From Pelobates cultripes (lineage: Eukaryota > Chordata > Amphibia > Anura > Pelobatidae): 64,000 nt of DNA. The DNA is taken from positions 116,842,611 through 116,906,610 of the forward strand of contig OW240915.1 in assembly GCA_933207985.1 (NCBI GenBank). The letters run 5' to 3'. Made by a program: the position numbers and the translations under genes. The notes under the pieces were generated by a model that saw only the letters and a program-made list of their open reading frames with translations, made no database searches and was not told the origin of the DNA. This document shows positions 10,824-22,675 of the stretch, one piece after another (position 1 is the first letter of the stretch; each line of letters starts with the position of its first letter).

Positions 10824-12832
10824 CAGGGCCGTCTTTAATATTGATTGGACCCTGGGCAAGCATCTGCTTGGGCCCCCTGGGCATGCAATCACTCCCTCCA
10901 CCCCAACCTAGAGGCGAAACTAATGTAGAGAGTGCCTTGGTGCAAAAAAATAATAATTCAGGCCTGCCCTGTAGCACAAGAGTAAAGAAAAGATAGATCC
11001 CCATCTGTCATACAACTCCTGCGATGCTATGCCAGGTGGGGATCTACCATCCTTGCAGGGTTGTATTTTTGAGCAGTGTTTGTGCAACTGAATGTCAGCA
11101 TGTTATTGTATAGAGTGTATGTGTGCATGTAGGGGTGTATTTGTATATACTGTTACCATTGGAATGCAGTGGTGTACTTGTGTGTAGTGTTTGCGTTTGA
11201 ATGCAGTAATGTGTGATTGTCTGTAGTGTTGGCTTTTAAATGCAGGTGTACTTTTGTGTGTAGAGTTGGTGTTTGTATATAATTTTAGCGTTTTAATACA
11301 GGAATGTGTTTGTATGTAATGTTTGTATTTGCATGCAGGGGGTTGTTTGGATGTAGTGTTGTGTACATTTGTGTGTAGTATTGGTGTTTCAGCAAACTGG
11401 TGTGTTTGTATGTAATGTTTGTGTTTGCAGGGCTCTGTTTGCATGTTGTGTGATTTCTATAACACATATACACATACACATTAACACGCAGATACACACA
11501 TAGGCACACTGACACATGCTCACACCTTGACACATACTGGCACATACACACACACACTCAGATACACACCCTTTGACACACAGATACAAGCACTTTGATA
11601 CACACACACACTGGCACATCCACACACAGAGGTACACACACACACTGACACAGGTATGTACACACACACTCAGATACACACATACATAAAGGTATAAATG
11701 CAGGGGTGTATATGTGTACAGTGCTAGAGATGGAGTGTATTTGTGTTGGCATTAAAATGCTGGGATGTATGCATTACCACACACTCAGATGCACACTTAC
11801 ACACACTGACACATACATACATACACACACACACACAACACACACACAGGTACACATACACACTGACACACAAGTACACATACACAGGTATACATACACA
11901 CAGAAACACTGACACACAGACAAACACAGCCAGATACAAACACTGACACAAACACAGCCAGATACACACTGACACAAACACAGCCAGATACACACAAGGA
12001 CATAAACACAGCCAGATACACACACACATATATGTGTACATTTACATATTTTAATCTCTGCCTTCTAGCAGCTCTTGGACAGCAACTCCCAGCAACCTTG
12101 GCCATAATAATGTCTCAACTCTGTTCTTACATACCCTGGTCCAGAATTTGGCAAAAGTGACATTTTGAAATGGTATACACCCTTTGATAACACTTGATGC
12201 AATAATATGTTAAAATAAATACTTTAAAAAATTTATATTTAATAGGAAACTGTCAGGTTCTTCTAGGATTTTAACATGTACTTATTCCCTGTGTGTTACA
12301 TTACAAACACCAACACTTGAATAAAAGTGATATCAGAAATAAGCAAAACAAAAAAACAAAACATATTTAGCCACCCTCCTGTCTCCTTACCTTTTGGGTA
12401 CAGAAAGGTGGCTTCCCTGGTGTCCAGTGGGAGCTTGTTGGCCCAGGCTGATGGGAGTCTGCCATTAGCTTTCTCAGTCCTTCTCCCCCACAATGCTTGC
12501 ATCCTCCTCCATGTGGTGTGTGCCTCCTCCCCAGCGGCACTGAGGAGGAAGTGATCAGTTCTTACTGGGAGGAAGCAATCTGACCTCACTTCCTCCCAGC
12601 ATGCCACGGAGAAGAAAAGGGATCACAGGGCAGTGTGTGAGGGGCTAGCTGTGTGTTTGTAGTCAGCCACCCCCCATATTACAAGGGTCCGGTCCAGAGC
12701 AGTATTAAAGGGCTGTGGCCCCTGATTACCTCAGATGCTGCAGAGGGCCCATGGGGCAGCTGCCTTAGGGCCCCCAGGAGTAACTGGGCCCGGGGCAGCT
12801 GCCCCTTTTGCCCCTCCTTAAAGACGGCCCTG
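10824..12832 (-). mobile_element. Non-autonomous hAT element, copy B (inverted)
   Basis: A 2,009 bp copy of the element at 5,352-7,300 in opposite orientation. It starts CAGGGCCGTCTTTAATATTG, ends TTAAAGACGGCCCTG, and is flanked by the 8 bp duplication CATTTCAT (10,816-10,823 and 12,833-12,840). The internal order is reversed relative to copy A: ACA/TG arrays first, then the G+C-rich block. It carries about 60 bp more than copy A, mainly extra TGTATCTGGCTGTGTTTGTG units (about 11,930-12,025). No transposase frame. Confidence 0.9.
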
Positions 12833-12840
12833 CATTTCAT

Positions 12841-14740
12841 GTAAAAAGATAGCACAGCTTATAGGCAATTTTCAGTGTTTTACACAATGGTGTAAAATTG
12901 AGAGAAGTGGCAGTTCCTTGTTACATTTTTCAAGTTTATTAAGTAAACTCGTAGACAATGAAGAGCAGAAATTCAAAATTAAGTCTGCTATAACCAAACT
13001 ATGACAGCTGAGTTAGAGATTTCTTCCAAAACAACATTTTCTTTTGCCCAAATATAGATACAAAGTTCCAGTGAATATTACAAACAATAACTGATACTCA
13101 AACACCTATGTGGGGTCCCCTTAGCCCACACCAACAAATACAAATATACACAAGGTGGAGTATCTTACATGTAATTAAAAATGTAAGGTATAATAAATCC
13201 TTAAGGAGTATAGTCCTGTAAATAGAGAAAAGAAAGACAATTCCTAGCACAATATTGTCTGTGCAATGAGATTGGAGTGAATAAAACTCACAAGTAAAGA
13301 GCCACTAATTTCTCGTAATTTTTGTAGTGTCCCACTTCTTCTACTGTGTGCTGCAATAGCTTCAGCTTATTGATTGTAGTCACAATTTAATTGGTAAATT
13401 AAAGTGCTTTATTAACCATAAAGTGCACAAAAATGCACAAAAATATGAAAACAATCAGAAATAGAACAAAAAGTTTTTGCAGTGTTAGTAGTAAGTCCTT
13501 GAAATGTGCAAAACGTGCTTCACTTCTCTAGGAGGCTTCCTCAGTTGCTGCATTAGAACTTCCAGTCTGTCCTCTTTTAAAGCTGTTCTTAATTTCCGCT
13601 TTCAGATGTTTAGAGTTCCGTCCACTTCCGGTTCCAGTCTCGTGTCTTACTGTTGGTACGCAACGTCTCTTACCGTCCGACGTACTTCTGCTTCCCTGTC
13701 CCGATGTTGGAACACATCTTTGCGTTCAGCTGTAGTTATTGCTTCTTCTCAAGTGTATGGGAGTATTTCCTTCCTTTTGGAATGCATCACTGCGTTCCAC
13801 CGCTACACACTGCAGTTTTCTGTTCATATAATCCATGAAGGCTCATACCATAGGGGGAAATGGAAGAAAAATTAGGAGAAAACACCATATTGGGGGGGGA
13901 CGGGGGAGGTATAGTAAACATATATTTGACATTAAAATATGAACCCATTAAAACAACCTAAGGACAGGTGTAAACCCTATTTAAAGAGTTAGAGAGGGGT
14001 TACGATGTTAAATTAGGGCTTAACCCTTAAGACTGAATAATATAAACGAATAAGGATGGTGAACTCCACACTTGGGAGAGAAGTCCACCGTCCTCTAATT
14101 AAAAGTGTAATATGGAGTAATTGTAGCAGAGTAGAAGTATAAACTGCAATATCTCCGCTGGTAGACGTCATTCAAATAAAGGGTAGCGTAGTAATTCCAA
14201 TCCCATTCCCCAACAACTGGATGAAACAGAGCTTTGGGAGTCAACTGAATTGTTATTGAGCCACAGCTGGCTTTATACAATTCCCCATGCAAAGGGTTTC
14301 CTTAACGACATTCCAGGGGTTTTTCCCCGGGTGGACCTTGTGGAAGACTGGGAGCAAAGTTAAATTTCCCATGATCCTTTTCTATACTGGGAAGGTAATT
14401 GCGTAAGAACAATTATTTAATTAGATTGTCTCCAAGTACAGAACATTAAACAATATTTTTAAAACATAATAACTCCTATAATATTTATCAGAACTCCACG
14501 GAGTTTAAAGCATACGGCATTAATGTTTTAAAATTGAATATAAATCTCATCTCCTCTCTGTCCAATTTTTTTCATATAATCACCTCCCCTCCAGTCTTTC
14601 TTCAGGCCTCCTGGGTTTTGATTATGCATTAATTTAATATGTAGGGAGACGTATTTCTATCCCATTTTTTATATTCCTGACGTGTTCAGCAATTCTGACC
14701 TTTAATGGTCTAAATAGTTCTGCCTACATTCATTAAGTTG
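12841..14740 (-). mobile_element. Penelope-like element relic (3' portion)
   Basis: On the minus strand, 14,735-14,480 encodes broken pieces that resemble the end of a Penelope GIY-YIG endonuclease: a WRGGDYMKKIGQRED-like string followed by a LMPYALN string, matching the usual GGD..L..RE...L.P.GLN pattern. Downstream (minus strand) is long non-coding sequence with a CTGAGGAAGC...GTGAAGCACG motif at 13,510-13,555, then AATAAAGC and a T-rich tail to about 13,380. This is the 3' architecture also seen at 39.4-39.6 and 36.0-36.3 kb. No reverse transcriptase region remains. Confidence 0.45.
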
Positions 14741-14754
14741 CATGAACATTTCAG

Positions 14755-15769
14755 CAGGGCAGGTGCAAGGATATTTGGGCACATGGGTGAAGATGCATTT
14801 TTCCACCACCCCCCACCCAAAAAAATTACATCTTCACCTATGTGCCTCTCCCATCCCCGTACTCTTTTCACTGTCCCTTGGATTTTCTCTCCCCTCCCCT
14901 TCCTGTCCCTTGTTGCACCCCACCCCCTTAGTGGTCACACTCCCCTTCCTGGTGTTCCTCCTACCTCTCTTGTAGCATTGCCGAACGGAGCAGATCCCCT
15001 ACAGGACCTTCAGTTTTCTGTACCTAGCCGGACTGACAGGGAGTGCTCTCTCAGTAAGCACCTCCTGTCAGTCTGACCGGGTACAGGAAAAAGAAGCTCC
15101 TGTACAGAACTCCGCTCTGCCACGCTACACTCAGTGGTGTATACACACTGACAGTCACACACACTCAATGACAAACACACAGACATCACTGACAGACACA
15201 CACTCACTGATCTGACACACACTCATTCATTGATACACACACTGACAGACACACTGATAGTCACACAAAGACTCAATGACAAACATACTCTCACTGATTT
15301 GACAGACACTCACAAACACACACTGACAGACACACACTCATACACTGACAAACACACTCATACACTGACAGACACACTCATATACTCACATATACACTCA
15401 CATGCACACTCACTCATACAATCACTCAGAGATATACACACACACACACACTCACTCACACATAAACACCACACACACTCACTATTATTTTTAAAAATAA
15501 ACATTTTACACCCTACCTGGAGAGCTGGTGTGGATCTGTCCCTGGGGTCCAGTGGGGGCAGTGGTATAATCGCAAGGTAGCAGAGCGGGGAGAATAGAGC
15601 TCACTCGCCGCCTCTGATTATTCCACTGCCGCACGCTGCGCCGATGGTCCAGAAAGTGGCCTGGTAGGAGAGAGAGCTTCCCTCCTGCCAGTCACTGAAA
15701 TCTTGCGCCCCCAGAGCCGGTGCGCCCTAAGGCGGCCGCCTGTGCCGCCTTATGGACGCGCCAGCCCTG
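14755..15769. mobile_element. Non-autonomous hAT element, second family
   Basis: A 1,015 bp element with ends CAGGGCAGGTGC (left) and GGACGCGCCAGCCCTG (right; opposite strand CAGGGCTGGCGC). It is flanked by the perfect 8 bp duplication CATTTCAG (14,747-14,754 and 15,770-15,777). Contents: a C-rich left part, a hairpin-like block with two mirror copies of GGTACAGGAAAA/TTTTCTGTACC-type sequence (15,000-15,095), a CACTGACAGACACAC array (15,130-15,480), and a G+C-rich right part. No transposase frame. Confidence 0.85.
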
Positions 15770-15777
15770 CATTTCAG

Positions 15778-16720
15778 TATGTATATAACTCCTTTGGAGT
15801 GGCAAGTCAGATGGTCATTTTATGTTTAAATATATGTTTTTTAGTGATGTTTCCTATGTCCTCTAGATGTCTTCTTTTGTTTTTAGTTTCTCTACATGGG
15901 AGGCATAGCCCACATCCATAAAATCCTGTAAGGTTATGTAAAAAGTGGTTAGTTTTTTTTTAACTTAAATAGCTCTATTAAGTAAATAGAGCTCAGGGCA
16001 GGCTACATCGTTTTGGTGTAAGCAGGTTTTGGTGTAAGCAGGTTTCATTGATATTTACAGGTTATACCTTAGCCCGCATTCTCCACATAACGGATCCTAG
16101 CCGCCAGCGTACTCCTTATCAGTCCTGTATAGACTGACACTTATTGTAGAGCATCCCCAGGACTAATAGGGACCTTTTCGTATCCAGGCATTAGCAATTC
16201 TCATTAGGCTACACAGATTTCTGTTACAAGCTAGTATCAGGGACATTATTAGGTGATACTTTAGCTTGTACTCTATATACTAGTATGCTTAGAATCTGTA
16301 CCAGTTATTTGTTTGAATACCATTAGGGTATTTTTAACAGGGTACCGTTTGAGTACCTACCTTGTGTTCACTATATGTAAATTTGCATGTTTGGTATATT
16401 ATTTAAGCTTTTCTTCAAAATTTTTTTTTTTTTTTGGTTTTATCAGCTAAGTACTTTGTCTGGCAATCATCCTGCTGCAAACCTAGATACTCATTTGTGA
16501 ATTTAGAGTTTATAACCCAGGCTACCCGGGTACACCACTTTTGCCTCTTTACTAAGAATCACAAATAGACATTTTGGGAAAATGAGATTTGTGCATTGCA
16601 AACTATTCAGGAGGAGCTTCGGTTACAGGAATTGACAAAATATGTCAGAGTGAGACACAGATAGTTCTTGATTAGCATAAGTACTAGCCCTTGTACTTGG
16701 AAGTAAACCGTTTACAGGTT
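15778..16720. other. Unassigned sequence
   Basis: Includes a short direct repeat GTTTTGGTGTAAGCAGG (about 16,011-16,045) and a T run at 16,421-16,436. No coding region is recognised. Confidence 0.4.
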
Positions 16721-16724
16721 GTAT

Positions 16725-16935
16725 TTGGAACTTTCCACAGGAATACAAGTTGTGCTAGGCACTTGCACAGGAATACAGGTGGCACTGGGTGCTTGCACAT
16801 GAATACATATTAGTTGCACTGGGTGCTTGTACGGAATGCTTGCACAAGAATATAGGAGCTCTGAATGCTTGGACTGAAGGACACTTGTGTAGGAATAAAG
16901 CATATGGATAATTACATAGGAATACAGGAGCTATG
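16725..16935. repeat. Short irregular tandem repeat
   Basis: Units of about 30-40 bp built around TTGCACTGGGTGCTTGCACA and GGAATACAGG recur four to five times with changes. No coding meaning is evident; the minus-strand open frame across it is a by-product. Confidence 0.55.
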
Positions 16936-17076
16936 TGTACTGAAAGAAACAGTACATCTGAGCACAGAGGAGTGGCTATTTATAGATAGGTGGCACTCCT
17001 CACACATCATCACCATGTCACAAGCACAACCCCCTGAGGCACACCATAAAGTGCACCATGTTCAAGGGCTTGATAG

Positions 17077-17238
17077 GATGTCCCAAATAGCATAACCATA
17101 GTGGGAAATGCTGCCCAGGACCTGCTCATGAGCTGCGACATCTATGAAGAGGATGCTGCATCATTCACAACCCAAGACTATATCCAATCCAGCCAACAGA
17201 TGCTGGAGTCCTCACGTGACCCATCCTGGCAGCTGAAG
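17077..17238 (+). CDS. Candidate protein-coding exon, unknown gene
   Basis: Fifty-four open codons end exactly at a consensus splice donor (CTGAAG|GTAAGT, GT at 17,239). The peptide has normal, non-repetitive composition: it starts DVPNSITIVGN, includes LLMSCDIYEED, and ends SSRDPSWQLK. Two stops in the same frame lie just upstream of 17,077. A weak acceptor (TTGATAG) falls immediately before 17,077, with little pyrimidine tract. I do not recognise the protein. It could be an exon of a host gene on the plus strand, a processed or transposon-derived fragment, or chance. The end fragment of a Tc1-like element begins only 25 bp downstream, at 17,263. Confidence 0.35.
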
Positions 17239-17262
17239 GTAAGTAGGGAATGTGACACACTA

Positions 17263-17460
17263 CAGTGAGTGAAAAAAGAATTTGATCCCCTGCTGATTTT
17301 GAACGTTTGCCCACTGACAAAGAAATTATCAGTCTATAATTTTAATGGTAGGTGTATTTTAACAGTGAGAAACAGAATAACAAAAAAAGAATCCAGAAAA
17401 ATGCATGTCAAAAAAAGTTAGGAATTGATTTGCATGTTAATGAGTGAAATGAGTGGACAG
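17263..17460. mobile_element. End fragment of another Tc1-like element
   Basis: Begins CAGTGAGTGAAAAAAGAATT directly after a TA (17,261-17,262). It has the repeated inner block AATGAGTGAAATGAGTGGA near 17,440-17,456, which resembles the outer block. This outer plus inner arrangement is the IR/DR plan of some Tc1 elements. Only one end remains; no transposase is present. Confidence 0.6.
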
Positions 17461-17717
17461 AGAATACAACTAATGAGGTGAGAAGGCTCCACAGAAAAAG
17501 GGAGGCGCTGTACTCCACTGGAATTACCTCTAGATTAAAAAAAACATCCTATAGGTAATAAACTTTATTATAAATTGACATACAAAATAAGGGCAACAAA
17601 AAAGTGAAAAATGATAATCACAATAAATTAAAAAGGAGGGGAAACCTACATAGCTCAGTTTCAATTGTAGTAAAAAAAAAATGGAAACAGTGTGAGCTAC
17701 TAAAAATGAAATTAAGC
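17461..17717. other. AT-rich sequence, host of Tc1 copy 1
   Basis: Contains an A-rich strand with GGTAATAAACTTTATTAT (about 17,552-17,570), reminiscent of Penelope 3' tails, and continues beyond Tc1 copy 1 at 19,280. No coding signal. Confidence 0.3.
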
Positions 17718-17719
17718 TA

Positions 17720-19277
17720 CAGGGAGTGCAGAATTATTAGGCAAGTTGTATTTTTGAGGATTAATTTTATTATTGAACAACAACCATGTTCTCAATGAAC
17801 CCAAAAAACTCATTAATATCAAAGCTGAATATTTTTGGAAGTAGTTTTTAGTTTGTTTTTTGTTTTAGCTATGTTAGGGGGATATCTGTGTGTGCAGGTG
17901 ACTATTACTGTGCATAATTATTAGGCAACTTAACAAAAACAAATATATACCCATTTCAATTATTTATTATTACCAGTGAAACCAATATAACATCTCAACA
18001 TTCACAAATATACATTTCTGACATTCAAAAACAAAACAAAAACAAATCAGTGACCAATATAGCCACCTTTTTTTGCAAGGACACTCAAAAGCCTGCCATC
18101 CATGGATTCTGTCAGTGTTTTGATCTGTTCACCATCAACATTGCGTGTAGCATCAACCACAGCCTCCCATACACTGTTCAGAGAGGTGTACTGTTTTCCC
18201 TCCTTGTAAATCTCACATTTGATGATGGACCACAGGTTCTCAATGGGGTTCAGATCAGGTGAACAAGGAGGCCATGTCATTAGATTTTCTTCTTTATACC
18301 CTTTCTTGCCAGCCACGCTGTGGAGTACTTGGACGCGTGTGATGGAGCATTGTCCTGCATGAAAATCATGTTTTTCTTGAAAGATGCAGACTTCTTCCTG
18401 TACCACTGCTTGAAGAAGGTGTCTTCCAGGAACTGGCAGTAGGACTGGGAGTTGAGCTTGACTCCATCCTCAACCCGAAAAGGCCCCACAAGCTCATCTT
18501 GATGATACCAGCCCAAACCAGTACTCCACCTCCACCTTGCTGGCGTCTGAGTCGGACTGGAGCTCTCTGCCCTTACCAATCCAGCCACGGGCCCATCCAT
18601 CTGGCCCATCAAGACTCACTCTCATTTCATCAGTCCATAAAACCTTAGAAAAATCAGTCTTGAGATATTTCTTGGCCCAGTCTTGACGTTTCAGCTTGTG
18701 TGTCTTGTTCAGTGGTGGTCGTCTTTCAGCCTTTCTTACCTTGGCCATGTCTCTGAGTATTGCACACCTTGTGCTTTTGGGCACTCCAGTGATGTTGCAG
18801 CTCTGAAATATGGCCAAACTGGTGGCAAGTGGCATCGTGGCAGCTGCACGCTTGACTTTTCTCAGTTCATGGGCAGTTATTTTGCGCCTTGGTTTTTCCA
18901 CACGCTTCTTGCGACCCTGTTGACTATTTTGAATGAAACGCTTGATTGTTCGATGATCACGCTTCAGAAGCTTTGCAATTTTAAGAGTGCTGCATCCCTC
19001 TGCAAGATATCTCACTATTTTTGACTTTTCTGAGCCTGTCAAGTCCTTCTTTGACCCATTTTGCCAAAGGAAAGGAAGTTGCCTAATAATTATGCACACC
19101 TGATATAGGGTGTTGATGTCATTAGACCACACCCCTTCTCATTACAGAGATGCACATCACCTAATATGCTTAATTGGTAGTAGGCTTTCGAGCCTATACA
19201 GCTTGGAGTAAGACAACATGCATAAAGAGGATGATGTGGTCAAAATACTCATTTGCCTAATAATTCTGCACTCCCTG
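17720..19277 (-). mobile_element. Tc1-like element, copy 1
   Basis: A 1,558 bp element between TA dinucleotides (17,718-17,719 and 19,278-19,279). Its ends are inverted repeats beginning CAGGGAGTGCAGAATTATTA. A second, inner copy of the GCATAATTATTAGGCAACTT block lies about 200 bp inside each end. It belongs to the same family as the elements at 36,587-38,149 and 39,846-41,408 and carries a frame-disrupted transposase on the minus strand. Confidence 0.95.
18047..19059 (-). pseudogene. Tc1-like transposase, four single-base deletions
   Basis: From the ATG equivalent at 19,059 to the stop at 18,047 is 1,013 nt, exactly four short of the 1,017 nt intact copy at 40,174-41,190. The four deletions are each one T (plus strand) in a T run: near 19,049 (codon 4), 18,554, 18,500 and 18,286. 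Otherwise the encoded protein is nearly the same, with the WTDE, MQDNAPSH and SPDLNPIENLW motifs present in pieces. Because every lesion is a homopolymer contraction, sequencing error is a real alternative to genuine decay. Confidence 0.9.
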
Positions 19278-19279
19278 TA

Positions 19280-19847
19280 TATCCCAGATTGGTATGTATC
19301 AAAAACAACAAAATATCAAATTCAAGTGAACGGGATATAGTATTAGAAGGGAGAAGCACTACACATTTAAATCAATCCACCTCTACGGTAGCCACAAACA
19401 GCCACAGGTCTACAAAGAAATCATGTTGGGAAGTACTCAAGCTCTCAGGAGTTAAATTGAGTAAGTAAATGTAATTAAAATACTGTCGTTTATGTAGGAA
19501 AATAATTAGTTGCAAAGCTGGAAGAGATAGAGAAAAAAATAAATAAATTAACTGAAGTAAATACCATCAATCCCCACAGTACTGAGGTAGATTCTGTGGT
19601 TTATACTGAAAAAGTCCTGAAGATAACTCCAAACCCGATACTGGTGCTGAATGGGTTAAGTTCAACCCTAAGGAAACCCTAGGTACTAGCAGTTCACAAT
19701 GTATTGGTTTAAGTATTACTTCATATAGAAGATTTGTGTAAAATCAATATTAGATGTAGGAGTAAAACAAAATACTTTAACATAAATCAACATGAAATAG
19801 TCCTTGTGTAGTGAGACATGTGAGAAATATATAAATATGTTATAGAT
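19280..19847. other. Unassigned AT-rich sequence
   Basis: Right-hand continuation of the sequence hosting Tc1 copy 1. No recognised coding region or repeat boundary. Confidence 0.35.
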
Positions 19848-19995
19848 AGAAACATAGAAACATAGACTGTGACGGCAGATAAGAACCATTCAGCCCATCT
19901 AGTCTGCCCAATTTTCTAAAATAGATCCTAAAATCACCAAATGTTTTCAGTTCGTGGATCTACTTTACCTTTGTGAAAAACATTCTGAATAATGT
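19848..19995. repeat. Short interspersed repeat (GACGGCAGATAAGAACC type)
   Basis: Contains GAAACATAGACTGTGACGGC followed by AGATAAGAACCATTCAGCCC and a TCTAGTCTGCCCAATTTTCT block. I know this as a frequent interspersed sequence in frog genomes. It is non-coding here; its class is not certain. Confidence 0.5.
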
Positions 19996-20499
19996 TTCCT
20001 CTTTTTAGTCGGTTTATATGTTACCTTTTTCAAAAATATATTTCTGAAATAATACTTAAATCAGTACCTTATTACAGTGTATCCATCATTAATTGAGCTA
20101 ATGTTCTTATACATTTAGGCGTCAAATTGCAAAAAAATATTTTTAAGGATTAGTGGCGCTACCAATCTAATCCAGTGCAAATAAAATATCCCCCAAGTGT
20201 AATGTCACATGAACTGTATTTTGAAAAAACAGCAAGGTGACTGCTCACTCATTGGCTAAAGGTACCTCACAAAAAGTAATTGATGGAACCTAGTCAGTGG
20301 GCAGGAGGCCAGCTTCCACACTCCTCTAGGAGTTTGTGGGAAAACATTCGAGGGAAGGAGCTTTGTCACATATCTTCCTTCTCCCAGGGAGACTAACCAG
20401 ACCCCAGACCTCCAATTGGTTTGTGTTAGTCTGGTGACCTTTCCCAAAAGGTTCAGTTATCCATAGGGCCTCCTGCCACAATCACCCATTTGTAAATCC

Positions 20500-20773
20500 A
20501 GGGTCCTGCTGGGATGGAAAACTGCTGCACTCCATTCATAGTGGACCAAGTTGTCGCTGGGGATAGAGGGCGCAATTCTCCTCTCTAGGGGATAACTCCT
20601 GCCTCTGGGAGTGTCTGCCTCCCCTTGAACACAATCTGCCACTGGGGAGGAAAAACAACATGCTCCTCTCCCTGGAATGGAGACTGTCTCTGGGGAGTGA
20701 GACCGACTGTCTCCCCACCCTGGAACTCACTCTGCTGCTGGGGATGGAGGATGCACACTGCCACTGGGGAGGG
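20500..20773. repeat. Minisatellite in the LTR element, part 1
   Basis: Units of about 45-60 bp with CTGCTGGGGA or CCACTGGGGA, GTGAGAC, CTCCCC and CTGGAATGCACAC blocks recur. The array resumes at 22,676 after hAT copy C, whose target duplication GGGGAGGG is part of the repeat. Confidence 0.6.
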
Positions 20774-22675
20774 CAGGGCCGTCTTTAAGGAGGGTCAAAA
20801 GGGGCAGCTGCCCCGGGCCCAGTTACTCCTGGGGGCCCTAAGGCAGCTGCCCCATGGGCCCCCTGCGGCACCTGAGGTAATCAGGGGCCACAGCCCTTTA
20901 ATACTGCTCTGGACCGGCTCGGGCCCCTATTATATGGGGGGTGGCTGACTACATACTCACAGCTAGCCCCTCACATACTGCCCTGTGAGTCTCTTTGTTT
21001 CCTGGGCATGCTGGGAGGAAGTGAGGTCAGATTGCTTCCTCCCAGTAAGAACTGATCACTTCCTCCTCAGTGCCGCTGGGGAGGAGGCACACACCACATG
21101 GAGGAGGATGCAAGCATTGTGGGGGAGAGGGACTGAGAAAGCTGATGGCAGACTCCCATCAGCCTGGGCCAGCAAGCTCTCACTGGACACCAGGGAAGCC
21201 ACCTTTCTGTACCCAAAAGGTAAGGAGACAGGAGGGTGGCTAAATATGTTTTGTTTTTTGTTTTGCTAATTTCTGATATCACTTTTATTTAAGTGTGTTG
21301 GTGTTTGTAATGTAAAAATCCTAGAAGAACCTGACAGTTCCCTATTAAATATAAATTTAAAAAGTATTTATTTTAACATATTATTGCATCAAGTGTTATC
21401 AAAGGTTGTATACCATTTTCAAATGTCACTTTTGCCAAATTCTGGACCAGGGTATCTAAGAATACATTGAGTTGAGACATTATATTGGCCAAGGTTGCTG
21501 GGAGTTGCTGTCCAAGAGCTGCTAGAAGGCAGAGATTAAAATATGTAAATGTACACATATATATGTGTGTATCTGGCTGTGTTTATGTCCTTGTGTGTAT
21601 CTGGCTGTGTTTGTCTGTGTGTCAGTGTTTCTGTGTGTATGTATACCTCATACACCTGTATGTGCACCTGTGTGTGTGTTTCGGTGTGTGTGTAAGTGTG
21701 CATCTGAGTGTGTGGTAATGCATACATCCCAGCATTTTAATGCCAACACAAATACACTCCTACATTCCATCTCTAGCACTGTACACATATACACCCCTGC
21801 ATTTATACCTTTATGTATGTGTGTATCTGAGTGTGTGTGTATATACCTGTGTCAGTGTGTGTGTGTATGTGCCAGTGTGTGTATATCAAAGTGCTTGTAT
21901 CTGTGTGTCAAAGGGTGTGTATCTGAGTGTGTGTGTATGTGTATGTGCCAGTATGTGTCAAGGTGTGAGCATGTGTCAGTGTGAGCATGTGTGTATCTGC
22001 GTGTTAATGTGTATGTGTATATGTGTTATAGAAATCACACAACATGCAAACAGACCCCTGCAAACACAAACATTACAAACACACCAGTTTGCTGAAACAC
22101 TAATACTACACACAAATGTACATATGTATTTAAAAGACAACACTACATCCAAACACCCCCCTGCATGCAAATACAAACATTACATGCAAACACATTCCTG
22201 TATTAAAACGCTAACATTATATACAAACACCAACTCTACACACAAAAGTACACCTGCATTTAAAAGCCAACACTACAAACAATCACACATCCCTGCATTA
22301 AAATGCAAACACTACACACAAGTACACCACTGCATTCCAATGGTAACAGTACATACAAATACACTCCTACATGCACACATACACTCTATACAATAACATG
22401 CTGACATTCATTTGCACAAACACTGCTCAAAAATACAACCCTGCAAGGATGGTAGATCCCCAGCTGGCATAGCATCACAGGAGTTGTATGACAGATGGGG
22501 ATCTATCTTTTCTTTACTCTTGTGCTACAGGGCAGGCCTGAATTTTTTTTTTGTTGCACCAAGGCACTCTCTACATTAGTTTCGCCTCTAGGTTGAGGTG
22601 GAGGGAGTGATTGCATGCCCAGGGGACCCAAACAGATGCTTGCCCAGGGTCCAATCAATATTAAAGACGGCCCTG
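20774..22675 (+). mobile_element. Non-autonomous hAT element, copy C
   Basis: A 1,902 bp copy in the same orientation as copy A. It starts CAGGGCCGTCTTTAAGGAGG, ends TTAAAGACGGCCCTG, and is flanked by the perfect 8 bp duplication GGGGAGGG (20,766-20,773 and 22,676-22,683). It shares all internal blocks with copies A and B but has shorter TG arrays and several small indels. No transposase frame. Confidence 0.9.

Noticed and set aside
18683..19024. Antisense open frames across Tc1 copies (also 36,841-37,104, 40,346-41,163)
   Set aside because: They recur in all copies opposite the transposase and have no motif; shadows of the sense frame.
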